Source: Roseateles oligotrophus (GTDB lineage: Bacteria > Pseudomonadota > Gammaproteobacteria > Burkholderiales > Burkholderiaceae_C). From it: a DNA stretch of 64,000 bases. The notes below the pieces were generated by a model that searched no databases, had not been told where the DNA came from, and saw only the letters and a list, made by a program, of their open reading frames with translations. Positions 50,589-59,900 of this stretch are shown piece after piece. Made by a program: the position numbers and the translations under genes. The DNA is taken from assembly GCF_014204525.1 (NCBI RefSeq), contig NZ_JACHLP010000006.1, forward strand, positions 62,001 through 126,000. Reading direction: 5' to 3'. Every line of letters starts with the position of its first letter. Positions within the stretch are counted from its first letter, which is position 1.

Positions 50589-51707
50589 ATGACGCTAACT
50601 GTTTATCAACGCGGCATAGCACTCTTTGCCGCAAGCCTGCTCGTCGGCCCAGCCGCCGCCGACCCCGCGCCCAAGGCCAAGCCGGCCCTGACGGTGCAAG
50701 TCATCAGCCCGCAGAGCGCCGAGTGGGCGCAGACCCTGGCCGCCAAGGGTTCGGTGGCGGCCTGGGCCGAGGCGCAGGTGGGGGCCGAGCTGGCCGGCCT
50801 GCGCCTGGCCGAGCTGCGCGCCCAGGTGGGCGATGCGGTCAAGCGCGGCCAGCTGCTGGCGCGCCTGAACAGCGAGAGCGTGCAGGCCGAGCTGGCCCAG
50901 TCGCAAGCCGCCCTGGCCGAGGCTCGCGCGCAGCTGGCCGGTGCGGCCAGCGATGCCACGGCCGCGCGAGCCCTGCAGGCCAGCGGCAGCACGGCGCTGA
51001 GCGCCCAGCAGCTGCAGCAGCTGCTGACCCAGGAGGCGACGGCGCAAGCCCGCTTGGCGGCCGCCAAGGCCCGGGTGGATAACGATCAACTCAGGCTGAG
51101 CCAGACCCGCATCCTGGCGCCGGATGACGGCGTCATCACGGCGCGCGCGGCCCAGCTGGGCATGGTGGTGCAGCCGGGCCAGGAGCTGTTCCGCTTGCAG
51201 CGCCAGAACCGCCTGGAGTGGCGCGCCGAACTGCCGGCCGAGAGCCTGGGCCAGCTGCGCCCCGGCCAGCCGGTGCTGGTGCAGGGCGCCCAGGGTCAGA
51301 GCATTGCGGCCCGGCTGCGCGTGGTGGCGCCCAGCGTGGACCCGCAGACCCGGCTGGGCCTGGTCTATGTGGACCTGCCGCCCAGCGCTGCCGCTGCCGG
51401 CCTGCGCGCGGGCAGCTTTGCGCGCGGCGAGTTCAAGCTGGGGGCCAGCGCGGCTTTGAGCCTGCCGCAGAGCGCGGTGCTGCAGCGCGATGGCTTCAGC
51501 TATGTGTTCCGCGTCGGCGCCGACCAGCGGGTGCAGCAGCTCAAGGTCAGCACCGGCCGCCGCCTGGGCGAGCGCATCGAGCTGGCCGCCGGCTTGGGTG
51601 CCGACGCCCGCGTGGTCGCCAGCGGCGTGGGTTTTTTGCGTGATGGCGACAGCGTCAAGGTGGTGGCTGCTGCGGCCGCTCCGGCCACCGCGCCTGCCAA
51701 GCCCTGA
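50589..51707 (+). CDS. RND efflux periplasmic adaptor (membrane fusion protein)
   Basis: About 372 aa from the ATG at 50589. A signal peptide runs to about AAADP. Order: lipoyl half (GAELAGLRLAELRAQVGDAV), alpha hairpin (about 100-165), second lipoyl half with LSQTRILAPDDGVITARAAQ, then beta-barrel and membrane-proximal domains (DGFSYVFRVGADQRV). It links the inner-membrane pump to the outer channel. It starts 22 bp after the channel gene and ends 14 bp before the pump gene. Confidence 0.9.
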   Translation: MTLTVYQRGIALFAASLLVGPAAADPAPKAKPALTVQVISPQSAEWAQTLAAKGSVAAWAEAQVGAELAGLRLAELRAQVGDAVKRGQLLARLNSESVQAELAQSQAALAEARAQLAGAASDATAARALQASGSTALSAQQLQQLLTQEATAQARLAAAKARVDNDQLRLSQTRILAPDDGVITARAAQLGMVVQPGQELFRLQRQNRLEWRAELPAESLGQLRPGQPVLVQGAQGQSIAARLRVVAPSVDPQTRLGLVYVDLPPSAAAAGLRAGSFARGEFKLGASAALSLPQSAVLQRDGFSYVFRVGADQRVQQLKVSTGRRLGERIELAAGLGADARVVASGVGFLRDGDSVKVVAAAAAPATAPAKP

Positions 51708-51721
51708 GCCGAGGTGATGCC

Positions 51722-54700
51722 ATGCTGAACGTCTCGTCCGCCTCCATCCGCAACCCCATCCCCGCCATCCTGCTCTTCATGCTGCTGAGCCTGGGGGGCT
51801 TGCTGGGCTTTCACTGGATGAAGATCCAAAACTTCCCCGACATCGACCTGCCCACCATCGTCGTCACCGCGACCCTGCCCGGTGCCGGCCCGGCCCAGCT
51901 GGAAAGCCAGGTGGCGCGCAAGATCGAGAATCAGATCGCCACGCTGCAAGGCGTCAAGCATGTCTACACCACGCTGCAGGACGGCGTGGTCAGCATGATG
52001 GTGGAGTTCCGCCTGGAAAAAACCACCCAGCAGGCGCTGGACGAGGTGCGCGATGCCGTGGCCCGCGTGCGCTCCGACCTGCCCGCCGAGCTGCGCGACC
52101 CGGTGATCGCCAAGCTGGAGCTGGCCGGCTTGCCCATGCTGACCTATACCGTCGCGTCTGCACGTTTGGATGAGGAGGCCTTGAGCTGGCAGGTGGATAA
52201 CAAGATAGCCAAGCGCATGCTGGCCGTGCAGGGCGTGGGCGCCGTGACCCGGGTGGGCGGCGTCAGCCGCGAGCTGCGGGTGGAGCTGGACCCGGCCCGC
52301 CTGCTGGCCCTGAACATCAGTGCCGCCGCCGTGTCCCAGCAGCTGCGCCTGGTGCAGCAGGAGGCTTCGGGCGGCCGGTCCGATATCGGCGGCGCCGAGC
52401 AGTCGCTGCGCATCCTGGCCACCGTGCAGACGGCGCAGGAGCTGGCCGCCATGGACGTGGCCCTGCCCGACGGCCGCAGCGTGCGCCTGGACCAGCTCGC
52501 CAGCGTGCAGGACACGGTGGCCGAGCCGCGCTCCGCCGCCTTGCTGAATGGTCGGCCGGTGGTGGGCTTCGAGATCAGCCGTACCCGCGGTGCCGGCGAG
52601 GTGGAGGTGGCCCGTGGCGTGCGCGCCGCGCTGGAAGAGCTGCGCGCCAGCCACCCCGAGCTGCAGTTCGAGGAGGCCTTCAGTTTCGTTGAGCCGGTGC
52701 AGGAGAACTACGACGGCTCGATGATCCTGCTCTACGAGGGCGCCGTGCTGGCCATCATCGTCGTGTGGTTCTTTCTGCGCGACTGGCGCGCCACGCTGGT
52801 GGCGGCCACGGCCCTGCCGCTGTCCGTCATCCCGACCTTTGGCCTGATGTATCTGCTGGGCTTCTCGCTCAATATCGTCACCCTGCTGTCGCTGTCCCTG
52901 GTGGTGGGCATTCTGGTGGACGATGCCATCGTCGAGATCGAGAACATCATGCGCCATCTGGCCATGGGCAAGACGCCTTACCAGGCCGCCATGGAGGCGG
53001 CCGACGAGATCGGCCTGGCCGTCATCGCCACCACCTTCACGCTGATCGCCGTCTTCCTGCCCACCGCTTTTATGAGTGGGGTGCCGGGCAAGTTCTTCGT
53101 GCAATTCGGCTGGACGGCGGCGTTGGCCGTGTTCTTCTCCCTGGTGGTGGCGCGCATGCTCACGCCCATGATGGCCGCCTATATTTTGAAGCCCTCCGCC
53201 AAGCCCCATGCCGAGCCGCGCTGGTTGGGCGTCTATATGGGCTGGGCGCGCTGGTGCCTGCGCCACCGGCTGGCCACGCTGGCCGCGACGGCGGCCTTCA
53301 CCGCAGGCTCGCTGGGCCTGGTGGGCCTGCTGCCCACCGGCTTTTTGCCGCCCGATGATTTGAGCCAGACCCAGGTCACCGTCACCCTGGCGCCCGGCGC
53401 CACCTTGCAGGAGAGCAGCGCCTTGGCCGAGCAGGCGCGCCGCATCGTGGCCGCCCACCCCCATGTCAAACGGGTTTACACGACGATAGGCGGTGGCAAC
53501 TCGGGCGGCGACCCCTTCGCCCTGGGCGGCGGCGCCTCGGTGGGCACGGCCACGCTGACGCTGGCCATGACGCCCAGGACCGAGCGCAGCGGCATCAGCA
53601 AGCAGCGCATCGAGAGCGAGCTGCGCGAGGCGCTGGAGCAATTGCCAGGTGCCCGCGTCAAGGTGGGCTTCGGCGGCTCGGCCGAGAAATATGTGCTGGT
53701 GCTGGCCGGCGAGGACGGCGAGGTGCTGGCCCAGCACGCGACCCTGGTGGAGCGCGAGCTGCGCGCCATCCCGGGCATAGGCGGTGTGTCATCCAGCGCC
53801 GCGCTGACTCGGCCCGAGCTGATCGTGCGGCCCGATTTCGCCCGCGCCGCCGACCTGGGCGTCAGCGCCGCGGCCATCGCCGAGACCTTGCGCGTGGCCA
53901 CGGCCGGCGACTATGAGCAAGGCCTGGCCAAGCTCAATCTGAGCCAGCGCCAGGTGCCCATCGTCGTGCGCCTGCCGGCCGCCGCGCGTGCCGACCTGGC
54001 CCTGCTCGGCCAACTGCCGGTGCCGGGCCGCGCCGGGTTGGTGCCGCTGGCCAGCGTGGCAAGCCTGGAAATCAATAACGGGCCTGCGCAGATCAACCGT
54101 TATGACCGCCTGCGCAACGTCAACTTCGAGATCGAGCTGAACCAGCAGCCCCTGGGCGAGGTGGCCAAACAGGCCCAAGCCCTGCCCAGTCTGCAAAACC
54201 TGCCGCCCGGCGTGATCCAGACGGCGGTGGGCGATGCCGAGGCCATGGCCGAGCTGTCCGCCAGCTTCGGCCTGGCCATGCTGACCGGCGTGCTCTGCAT
54301 CTACATCGTGCTGGTGCTGCTGTTCAAGGACTTTGTGCAGCCGGTGACCATCCTGGCGGCCCTGGTGCTGTCGGTGCCCGGCGCCTTTGTGGCGCTCTAC
54401 ATCACGCAGACGGCGCTCTCCATGCCTTCGATGATAGGCCTCATCATGCTGATGGGCATCGCCACCAAGAACTCCATCCTGCTGGTCGATTACGTGGTGA
54501 TGGCGCGGCGCGACCATGGCATGGGCCGCTTTGACGCCATCCTCGACGCCTGCCACAAGCGCGCCCGCCCCATCGTCATGACCACCATCGCCATGGGCGC
54601 TGGCATGTTGCCCATCGCGCTGGGCATAGGCGTGGACCCGAGCTTCCGCGCCCCCATGGCCATCGTCGTCATCGGCGGCCTGATCACCTCCACCTTTTTG

Positions 54701-54820
54701 AGCCTGCTGGTGATCCCGGTGTTGTTCAGCTATGTGGACGATGCGATTGCCTGGGTCGCGCGCCGCGGCCGTGCTGCGATGATGGGCGGCGATCAACCAG
54801 AGACCACGAGCCCATCATGA
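51722..54820 (+). CDS. RND efflux pump, inner-membrane transporter (HAE1-like)
   Basis: 1032 aa with two homologous halves, each with a helix, a large periplasmic porter domain and five to six helices. Hallmarks: IQNFPDIDLPTIVVTATLPG, the TM4 motif VVGILVDDAIVEIEN with the proton-relay Asp pair, and SMPSMIGLIMLMGIATKNSI with the TM10 Lys. It exports drugs or toxic organics using proton motive force; the substrate range is not predictable by eye. It is cotranscribed with the adaptor and with an FKBP isomerase whose start overlaps its stop (ATGA). Confidence 0.93.
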   Translation: MLNVSSASIRNPIPAILLFMLLSLGGLLGFHWMKIQNFPDIDLPTIVVTATLPGAGPAQLESQVARKIENQIATLQGVKHVYTTLQDGVVSMMVEFRLEKTTQQALDEVRDAVARVRSDLPAELRDPVIAKLELAGLPMLTYTVASARLDEEALSWQVDNKIAKRMLAVQGVGAVTRVGGVSRELRVELDPARLLALNISAAAVSQQLRLVQQEASGGRSDIGGAEQSLRILATVQTAQELAAMDVALPDGRSVRLDQLASVQDTVAEPRSAALLNGRPVVGFEISRTRGAGEVEVARGVRAALEELRASHPELQFEEAFSFVEPVQENYDGSMILLYEGAVLAIIVVWFFLRDWRATLVAATALPLSVIPTFGLMYLLGFSLNIVTLLSLSLVVGILVDDAIVEIENIMRHLAMGKTPYQAAMEAADEIGLAVIATTFTLIAVFLPTAFMSGVPGKFFVQFGWTAALAVFFSLVVARMLTPMMAAYILKPSAKPHAEPRWLGVYMGWARWCLRHRLATLAATAAFTAGSLGLVGLLPTGFLPPDDLSQTQVTVTLAPGATLQESSALAEQARRIVAAHPHVKRVYTTIGGGNSGGDPFALGGGASVGTATLTLAMTPRTERSGISKQRIESELREALEQLPGARVKVGFGGSAEKYVLVLAGEDGEVLAQHATLVERELRAIPGIGGVSSSAALTRPELIVRPDFARAADLGVSAAAIAETLRVATAGDYEQGLAKLNLSQRQVPIVVRLPAAARADLALLGQLPVPGRAGLVPLASVASLEINNGPAQINRYDRLRNVNFEIELNQQPLGEVAKQAQALPSLQNLPPGVIQTAVGDAEAMAELSASFGLAMLTGVLCIYIVLVLLFKDFVQPVTILAALVLSVPGAFVALYITQTALSMPSMIGLIMLMGIATKNSILLVDYVVMARRDHGMGRFDAILDACHKRARPIVMTTIAMGAGMLPIALGIGVDPSFRAPMAIVVIGGLITSTFLSLLVIPVLFSYVDDAIAWVARRGRAAMMGGDQPETTSPS

Positions 54821-55239
54821 GCAAACTCACACGCGGCGCCGCCGCCCTTCTCAGCTACCTGGCCCTGCTGGGCGCGGCCCCGGCCTTGCAGGCCGCGCCT
54901 CTCACCACGGCTTCCGGCCTGGTCTACGAGGAGCTGAAGGCCGGCAAGGGTGCCCACCCGACGGCGGCCGACAAGGTCAAGGTCCATTACGTGGGCCGTT
55001 TCCTCGACGGGCGCGAGTTCGACAGCTCGCTCAAGCGCGGCCAGCCGGCCGAGTTCCCGCTGGGCAAAGTCATCAAATGCTGGACCGAGGGCGTGCAGCT
55101 GATGCAGGTCGGCAGCAAGGCCCGCCTGCATTGCCCGGCCGCCCTGGCCTATGGCGAGCGCGGCGCGGGTGGCGGCGAGATCCCGCCCAACACGCCTCTT
55201 GTGTTCGAGGTGGAACTGCTGGGCATCAGCAAGCCTTGA
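54817..55239 (+). CDS. FKBP-type peptidyl-prolyl cis-trans isomerase, exported
   Basis: 140 aa with a signal peptide (cleavage near LQAAP), then a single FKBP domain: VKVHYVGRFLDGREFDSSLK, VIKCWTEGVQLMQVGSKARL, LAYGERGAGGGEIPPNTPLV and FEVELLGI. The aromatic/acidic active-site set (Y, D, W, Y) is present. It acts on proline bonds in periplasmic proteins. The 4-bp overlap with the pump gene ties it to the efflux operon; it may help fold the adaptor or the outer channel (inference). One Cys pair (KCW, HCP) is unusual for the family. Confidence 0.9.
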   Translation: MSKLTRGAAALLSYLALLGAAPALQAAPLTTASGLVYEELKAGKGAHPTAADKVKVHYVGRFLDGREFDSSLKRGQPAEFPLGKVIKCWTEGVQLMQVGSKARLHCPAALAYGERGAGGGEIPPNTPLVFEVELLGISKP

Positions 55240-55404
55240 GGCATGGAGCGGCTAACAAAGCTCAGCGCAGCTGATCCTGGCTTGTGCAGTGTTCGACGCT
55301 GTTTGAAACTTAAGAGCATGTTGCTGAATTCGGTCGGACGGCGAATGTCAGTTAGGTTTAACGCCCTGTCGAGGCGGTGCGTAGCGCCATCACCTAATTT
55401 TCTT

Positions 55405-55690
55405 TCTCGACGGCCCAGCCGGGAGTTCGCCCCGGCAGGCGACCTCCTTTCTTTGCTTCGCCAAAGAAAGGAGGCAAAGAAAGGCGACCCGAAGCCTGGC
55501 CCCTGACGGGGTGCGTTGCGGTGCTCAGCTTCGCTGGGCCGCGCCCAACTCACTGCGCTACGCTCCGTTCAGACAAGGGGCGCGAGTCAGACAACGAAGT
55601 CGCTGCGCGACGCCCAGCGAAGCTTGCGCTCCTCACCCAGGCTCAACGGGACCGAGCCCCGTCACGCCTCGCTACGCATCGGCTTGAGGG
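55405..55690 (-). repeat. Dispersed repeat family, copy C (inverted, diverged)
   Basis: On the minus strand it resembles copies A and B (CCCAGCCGGGAGTTCGCCCC on the plus strand is the complement of their AACTCCCGGCTGGG). Its central hairpin CCTCCTTTCTTTG / CAAAGAAAGGAGG (55443-55474) has different bases but keeps perfect pairing. It is head to head with copy B. The stretch 55240-55404 before it contains no recognisable gene. Confidence 0.7.
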
Positions 55691-55694
55691 GCTG

Positions 55695-56099
55695 CGCGCG
55701 CCAAGCGCCTGCAGCGTTAGCTGCGGCGCTTGTCGAGGCGACGCGCAGCGAGCCGTGTGGCCTCCGAGTTCCCCGTGTTGCCTGGGCTGCGGTGCTTGGC
55801 TTTGTCGGGCGGCGCGAAGCGCCATCGTGCACTGACTTCGCGCCCCCTGTTTGAACGGAGCGTAGCGGAGAGAGTTGGGCGCGGCCCGGCAAAGACGAGT
55901 GCCGCAGCGGACCCCGCAGGGGCCAGGCATTCGGGGCGGTTTCTTTGCCTCCTTTCTTGGGCGCCCAAGAAAGGAGGTCGCCTGCCGGGGCGAACTCCCG
56001 GCTGGGCCTAGGCAGAGGGTGAGGCTGCAAACAATCAGCACCACCTACTCCAAGAACGAGGCACTGATAAGTTCACACAAGAATCAAACACTGCACTAG
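55695..56099 (+). repeat. Dispersed repeat family, copy B (405 bp)
   Basis: Matches 35633-36036 almost throughout, starting CGCGCGCCAAGCGC and ending CACTGCACTAG. The central palindrome CCTCCTTTCTTGGGC / GCCCAAGAAAGGAGG (55948-55977) differs from copy A at one position on each arm, and the changes compensate. ORFs within it are spurious. Confidence 0.85.
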
Positions 56100-56130
56100 G
56101 CGCGCCGTCGAAGACAGTACAGCTGGTGCG

Positions 56131-56165
56131 GCGAGACGGCGTAACGACGCCAGGAGAGTTTTGTT
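56131..56165 (-). repeat. 35-bp dispersed motif, copy 2
   Basis: The reverse complement of this stretch matches 15511-15545 (AACAAAACTCTCCTGGCG...). It forms GGCGT-CGTT-ACGCC-type pairing and lies just downstream of the zinc-ribbon gene on the minus strand, where a terminator could act. Confidence 0.6.
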
Positions 56166-56173
56166 AGTCGCGC

Positions 56174-56497
56174 TTATTTGAAGAGCCTGCTCAGCCAGGA
56201 CTTCTTGCGTTTGTAGTGGCCGCGCTGGGAAGCGTAGGGCCGCTGCAGCTTGTTCAAGGCCAGCTTGAGCAAGCGCTCCAGCACCCATCCGGCCAGGCCT
56301 TTGCCGGCGCTGCCCTGCCGGCCTTGGCCTGGGTAGGGGCCATAGCCGCCCGGCCCCGCTTGCGGCCGGCCCGCCAGCAAGCGTTCCAACTCCCCCTTGG
56401 CCAGCCAATGGCCACCGCATTGGATGCATGAGTTCAGGCGGGCGCCTTGGCGTTCGAAGAAGCGCAGGGAGACGTGGTAGCAGTTGGGGCAGTTCAT
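56174..56497 (-). CDS. Small zinc-ribbon (zf-TFIIB-like) protein
   Basis: 107 aa. [18 protein letters not shown] with CxxC, then [19 protein letters not shown] with CxxCGGxW, is the PF13453 zinc-ribbon signature: four cysteines binding one zinc. A Gly/Gln-rich linker leads to a basic tail ([16 protein letters not shown]) that may contact nucleic acid or membrane. Function in the family is unknown. The ATG at 56497 starts directly at the motif. Confidence 0.8.
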
Positions 56498-56648
56498 GGG
56501 CAGGCGTGATGGGTCTGGGCTTGAGGGTTTTGGCCTTGCATAGCTTGGCAGGGCGCAGATGGGGTTTGGCTCGGGCCCTGCAAGTGCCGCAGCGCCAGGG
56601 CTGGGCGAGCAGCGTGCGGTGAGCGTTTTTGGCTGCGCTCCTTGGCGG

Positions 56649-56790
56649 ACTCAATGGTTTTGCACCAGCGTTTTGCGGCATTGCCCGGCCCGCGTTTGGC
56701 CGGTATTTGGGGGTCTCAATGGTTTTGCCGGCGTTTTTGGGCCCGGCCTCGTTTTTTCAGGGACGGTCTCGATGGTTTTGAACGCGTTTT
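56649..56790 (+). repeat. Three degenerate direct repeats of about 55-65 bp in a gene-free stretch
   Basis: TCAATGGTTTTG (56651), TCAATGGTTTTG (56716) and TCGATGGTTTTG (56769), each followed within a few bases by GCGTTTT(T/G). The region 56498-56958 otherwise holds no gene I can support, only T-rich G/T stretches and a hairpin at 56834-56867. Confidence 0.55.
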
Positions 56791-56833
56791 TGGGCCTGTT
56801 CTGCCCTGTTTTTGAGCCGGTTTTTCCAATGCC

Positions 56834-56867
56834 AAAGGCCCACCGGATTTGCAGCCGGCGGGCCTTT
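56834..56867. terminator. Hairpin downstream of the ABC permease/peptidase gene
   Basis: AAAGGCCC-A-CCGG ... CCGG-C-GGGCCTTT, a 12-bp stem with one mismatch and an 8-base loop, 92 bp beyond the minus-strand stop at 56959. No long T-run on either side, so termination strength is uncertain. Confidence 0.5.
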
Positions 56868-56958
56868 GTTTGCGGGCATTTGTCGCGCAGTCGGAAAGCC
56901 GCTTTTTCTGAAAGTCAGCAGCCCTTACTTTCCGCCTGCCTTGTTGTCTGCCAAGTCG

Positions 56959-59900
56959 TCAGCGCAGCTCGACCTTGACCAGGTTGTCGTCCGAGTTGCG
57001 GTCCAGCACCAGGTTGTAGGGGTCGGCGCCGACAAAGGCCGGGGCCCGGTCCAGCAGCAGGCGGATCTCCTGCCGGCCGGTCTTCAGCGCCTGCCTTTCC
57101 ATGCGCAGCACGGCGGCCTGGCTGAAGCCCTTCTTGCCCGGCTCCGCGCTGAAGGCGCCGATGTCCAGGGCCTCGCTTTGCAGCGGCACTTCGGTCTCGT
57201 GGCCCTTGCCATCGGCGTAGAACTTTTTTGCCTCGACCGTGAAGCCCACCTCGAACCTGCCGTCGGCACGCTTCTGGGCCCAGGCCTGGCTGGCCTTGAT
57301 GTCGTAGAGCGTGATGCGCTCGAACAGGTCGGCGATCAGCTGCTCATGCTGGGGGCCGGCCTCGGCGCGCAGCAGGCGCAGGAAGTCGCGGCTGTCGGCA
57401 TAGGGCGCGGGCTTGAAGGCGAACTCGGCCAGCAGCTTGCGCAGGGCGCGGTTGACGACGTCTTCACCCACCGCCTCCTTCAGCGCATACATGGCCACGG
57501 CGCCCTTGCGGTAGTGGATATAGGGCTGGTTCTCCACCCGGGCCAGGGGCAGCTCCTCCACCAGTTCGCTGGCGCGCGAGCGCAGATAGCTGTCCAGCTC
57601 GTACTTCAGGAATTTGCGGATCTGCGCACGGCCGTAAAGCTTCTCCATCACCAGCAGGGCGGAGTACTGGGCAAAGGTTTCGCTGAGCAGGGTCATGCCC
57701 TGCTTGTTGGCGCCGTTGATCTGGTGGGCCCACCACTGGTGCGCGATCTCGTGGGCCGTCACCATCGTGACGAGATCCACTTTTTCCTCGCTGTCCTCGT
57801 CCTTGAAGTCCTGGATGAAGCCGATGGCCTCGGAGTAAGGCATGGTGCCGGAGAAGGCCTGGGCAAAGCGCTCGTAGGCGGGGAACTCCAGGATGCGCGC
57901 ATGGCTGAATTGGTAGGGGCCGAAGGCGCGGCTATAGACCTCCAGAGAAGCCTTCATCGCAGCCAGCATGCGGCCCACATTGTGCGCATGCGGCGGGTGG
58001 TAGAAGACCTGCAGGGCCACGGGCTTGCCCTGCGGGCTTACCCAGTTTTCCTGTTGGATCTGGTAGCGCGCCGATTGCAGGGAGAAGAAGTTGGCCACCG
58101 GCGCCTCGCTGCGCGTTTCCAGCGTGCGGCGTGCGCCCGGGCCGCTGCCGCTGATGCGGTCGCTGATGATGCGGCCGGGCGCCACCGGGGTCTGGTCGGC
58201 ATCGGTCGTCAGAGTGATGTGGGCGCTGACCCAGTCGCTGTCGCGGCGCAGATAGTTGTGGGCGCGAGCGCTCTCGTCCTCCAGCTTGGCCACCCGCTGT
58301 TCGGGCGGCAGGCCGTACTTTCTGCGCTTGGCCCGGTCGTCCAAAAAGTAGCGGCGCTGCACGCCCAGACCTGGGGTGAGCATGGCGTGATTGACGAAGC
58401 TGCCATTGGCCACGATCTGCGTCAGTGGGCGGTCGTTCACAAAGCCCTTTTCTTCCAGCAGGGTGCGAAAGCGCAGGCTGCGGCGTTCGCCCGGCTGCAT
58501 GGGCGTGGCCAGGCGGTAGATGCGGTAGTCAAAGCGCTTCAGGTCTTGCTCCAGCCTGGCACCGTCCAGTTCCAGGGCCTGCATCTGCAGGCCCCGCATC
58601 CAGGCGATATGCACCTGGCTGATGGGCTGGCCGCTGCGGTTCTCCAGCACATAGCTGCCCTGGGTCTCGGCACGGGTCTGGCGGGGGAAGAGATCCACCT
58701 GCAACTCCAGCTCGGCGATGGTGGGCTGGGGCAGCTCGGCGTAGGGCAGCAGGGTTTTTTCGTAATCGGCCTGTCTTTGTTCGGCGGCCGGGGCGGGCTC
58801 GTACTCGTTCAGCACATGGGTGTTGTAGAACACCCAGGCGCCGCAGCCCAGCCAGGCCAGGCTGCTCGCCCCCAGCAGCAGGCCGGCGCGGCCCCTGAGG
58901 CGGTGGCGCAGGGCTTGCAGGCGGGGGCGCAAGCGGGTCTCCGCACCGCGCCGCCACAGCAGATGCGTCAGCGCCAGCAGCACGGCGCCAAAGGCCAGCC
59001 AATAGGCTTGCAGCCAGGCGCGGCCTATCCAGAAGCGGCCCATGGCATTCATGTCCGACAAGGGCACGGCGGGCGCTTCGCCAAAGGTGTAGAGCTTGTC
59101 TTCAAAACCCAGCGTGGCCATCACCATGGTGGCGACCGTGAAGACCAGCATCAGGGCCCAGCCCACATATTTGTGGGGTGACAGGGCTTGAACAAAGACC
59201 GACAGAATCGCCAGCAACAAGGCCGCGATCAGGCCCGGCAGCACAAGCCATAGCAGATAGCCCAGGGGCTGCAGATCGAAGTAGCCTTTGGCCAATTGCA
59301 AAGCCATGCCGGCGGCCGAGGCCACCAGATAGCAGCCCAGCAGCACGCCGCTGATGGCCAGGACCTTGGGCGCCAGAAAAGCCCAGTTGGGCGCGGCGCT
59401 GGCGTCGACGATCTCGTGCATGCGGCGCTCGCGGTCACGCCAGACCAACTCGCCCGCATAGTAGACGGCGATCAGTACGAGGATGAAGCTGAAGCCGCCT
59501 TCCAGCACCGTCACCACCGAGCGGGTGACGGGGAAGTAGCTGACGCCACGCTCCGTGGCGCTGATCAGCAAGGAAGCCAGCGCATTGAAAAGGCCTATGG
59601 CCAGCAAGACGAAGAAGGCCGGGCTGCGAAACACAAAAGCCATGTCGAAGCGAGCCAGGGCCAGGAATTGGGCCAGGCCGGTGCCGCGCCCTCGCTTGGG
59701 TGCTGCCAGGGGCTTGAGTTGAGGCGGCGGCTCGTTCGTGGTCTTTGCCTTCTTTGGGTGAGACCGCGTACGTTTGGGCTCGAAGCTGAACAGGCGGTAG
59801 GCCAGGGCAAAGAGGGCCGCGGCGGCGGCCAGCCAGATCAATCGGTTTTGCAGCAGCAGGCCTTGCAGCGGGGGCAGCAGGCTGTTGCGCTCGACCGTGG

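Noticed and set aside
55340-55375. GTTAGGTTTAAC resembling attC cores
   Set aside because: No paired arms or second core at a suitable distance and no cassette gene adjoining.
56649-56790. CRISPR-like regular repeats
   Set aside because: Only three degenerate units with unequal spacing (65 and 53 bp), no constant spacer length and no cas genes.
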